A stretch of DNA of 16,791 nt. Origin: Gammaproteobacteria bacterium (GTDB lineage: Bacteria > Pseudomonadota > Gammaproteobacteria > SZUA-152). Of this stretch, positions 16,442 to 16,791 are shown piece after piece. Location of the stretch: NCBI GenBank assembly GCA_030617485.1, contig JAUWVK010000016.1, positions 1-16,791 of the forward strand, given 5' to 3'. Position numbers and translations under genes: made by a program. Under the pieces are notes generated by a model, which had not been told where the DNA came from, searched no databases, and worked only from the letters and a program-made list of their open reading frames with translations. The first letter of the stretch is position 1. Each line of letters starts with the position of its first letter.

Positions 16442-16791
16442 ATGAAACTAATTCTTAGCGAAAGAGCGAATCAACTTTTAGTTGCCGGTGTTGATGAAGT
16501 AGGGCGAGGCCCATTGGCGGGACCGGTGGTAACCGCCGCGGTTATTCTTGATCCGGACAATCCCATTGATGGCCTGATGGATTCAAAAAAACTTTCTGAA
16601 TCACGCCGCGAAGAACTCGCTATTCTCATTAAAGAGCGCTCACTTGCCTGGTCAGTTGGCCGTGCAGAGGTGGAAGAAATAGATGAGATTAATATCCTTC
16701 AGGCAACCATGCTGGCTATGCAGCGAGCTGTTGCAGGATTATCACCGGCACCGAAACATGCGTTAATTGATGGTAACCGTTGTCCTCAGTT
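16442..16791 (+). CDS. rnhB: Ribonuclease HII (N-terminal part, cut by window edge)
   Basis: RNase HII cuts the RNA strand of RNA-DNA hybrids and removes single ribonucleotides from DNA. The first 116 codons are present of roughly 200 expected. The catalytic motif [15 protein letters not shown] begins at residue 16, with D18 and E19, and the third acidic residue is D110 in [15 protein letters not shown] at 47-53 and [18 protein letters not shown] at 79-96 are typical of the family. The ATG at 16442 lacks a clear Shine-Dalgarno; the upstream bases are A-rich (AACTAAAAAAAT). It follows lpxB by 19 bp, as in E. coli, where dnaE comes next; that neighbour is beyond the edge. Confidence 0.97.
   Translation, partial: MKLILSERANQLLVAGVDEVGRGPLAGPVVTAAVILDPDNPIDGLMDSKKLSESRREELAILIKERSLAWSVGRAEVEEIDEINILQATMLAMQRAVAGLSPAPKHALIDGNRCPQ

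Noticed and set aside
1..16791. Search for mobile elements, CRISPR arrays, tRNA/rRNA genes, toxin-antitoxin or defence genes and frameshifted genes
   Set aside because: No evidence found: the window is a contiguous conserved block, every gene has family-typical length and motifs, and no direct or inverted repeats of insertion-element type were seen by eye.

Overview
The window is a conserved housekeeping block from a gammaproteobacterial chromosome. The gene order, with glnD and map facing left and rpsB-tsf-pyrH-frr-uppS-cdsA-dxr-rseP-bamA-skp-lpxD-fabZ-lpxA-lpxB-rnhB facing right, is the order known from Escherichia coli, Pseudomonas and many marine gammaproteobacteria. GC content looks moderate by eye (it was not computed). 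I cannot name a genus. The LpxA acyl-ruler position resembles Pseudomonas more than E. coli, and ribosomal protein S2 has a long Lys/Ala-rich tail.

Layout. Positions 1-1013 (minus) hold the N-terminal part of glnD, cut by the window edge, and 1077-1844 (minus) hold map. Positions 1845-2213 are the only long non-coding stretch: a candidate map promoter, a good rpsB promoter with extended -10 and GC-rich discriminator, and a roughly 200-nt rpsB leader with several hairpins. From 2214 to the right edge all genes are on the plus strand: translation and nucleotide genes (rpsB, tsf, pyrH, frr), isoprenoid and lipid-carrier genes (uppS, cdsA, dxr), envelope quality control and outer-membrane assembly (rseP, bamA, skp), lipid A synthesis (lpxD, fabZ, lpxA, lpxB), and the first 116 codons of rnhB.

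The genes work together. Dxr and UppS make the C55 carrier precursor for peptidoglycan. CdsA supplies CDP-diacylglycerol for phospholipids. FabZ, LpxA, LpxD and LpxB make lipid A from the 3-hydroxyacyl-ACP pool. Skp and BamA deliver and insert outer-membrane proteins, and RseP cleaves the anti-sigma factor that reports on this process. Junctions from uppS to bamA overlap or nearly overlap, which suggests translational coupling.

I saw no mobile element, CRISPR array, tRNA or rRNA, and no unknown protein system. The points worth a second look are modest: the S2 repeat tail, a Met at the LpxA chain-length ruler position and a His at the LpxD one, the structured rpsB leader, the rpsB-tsf hairpin, and three successive non-ATG starts at lpxD, fabZ and lpxA.
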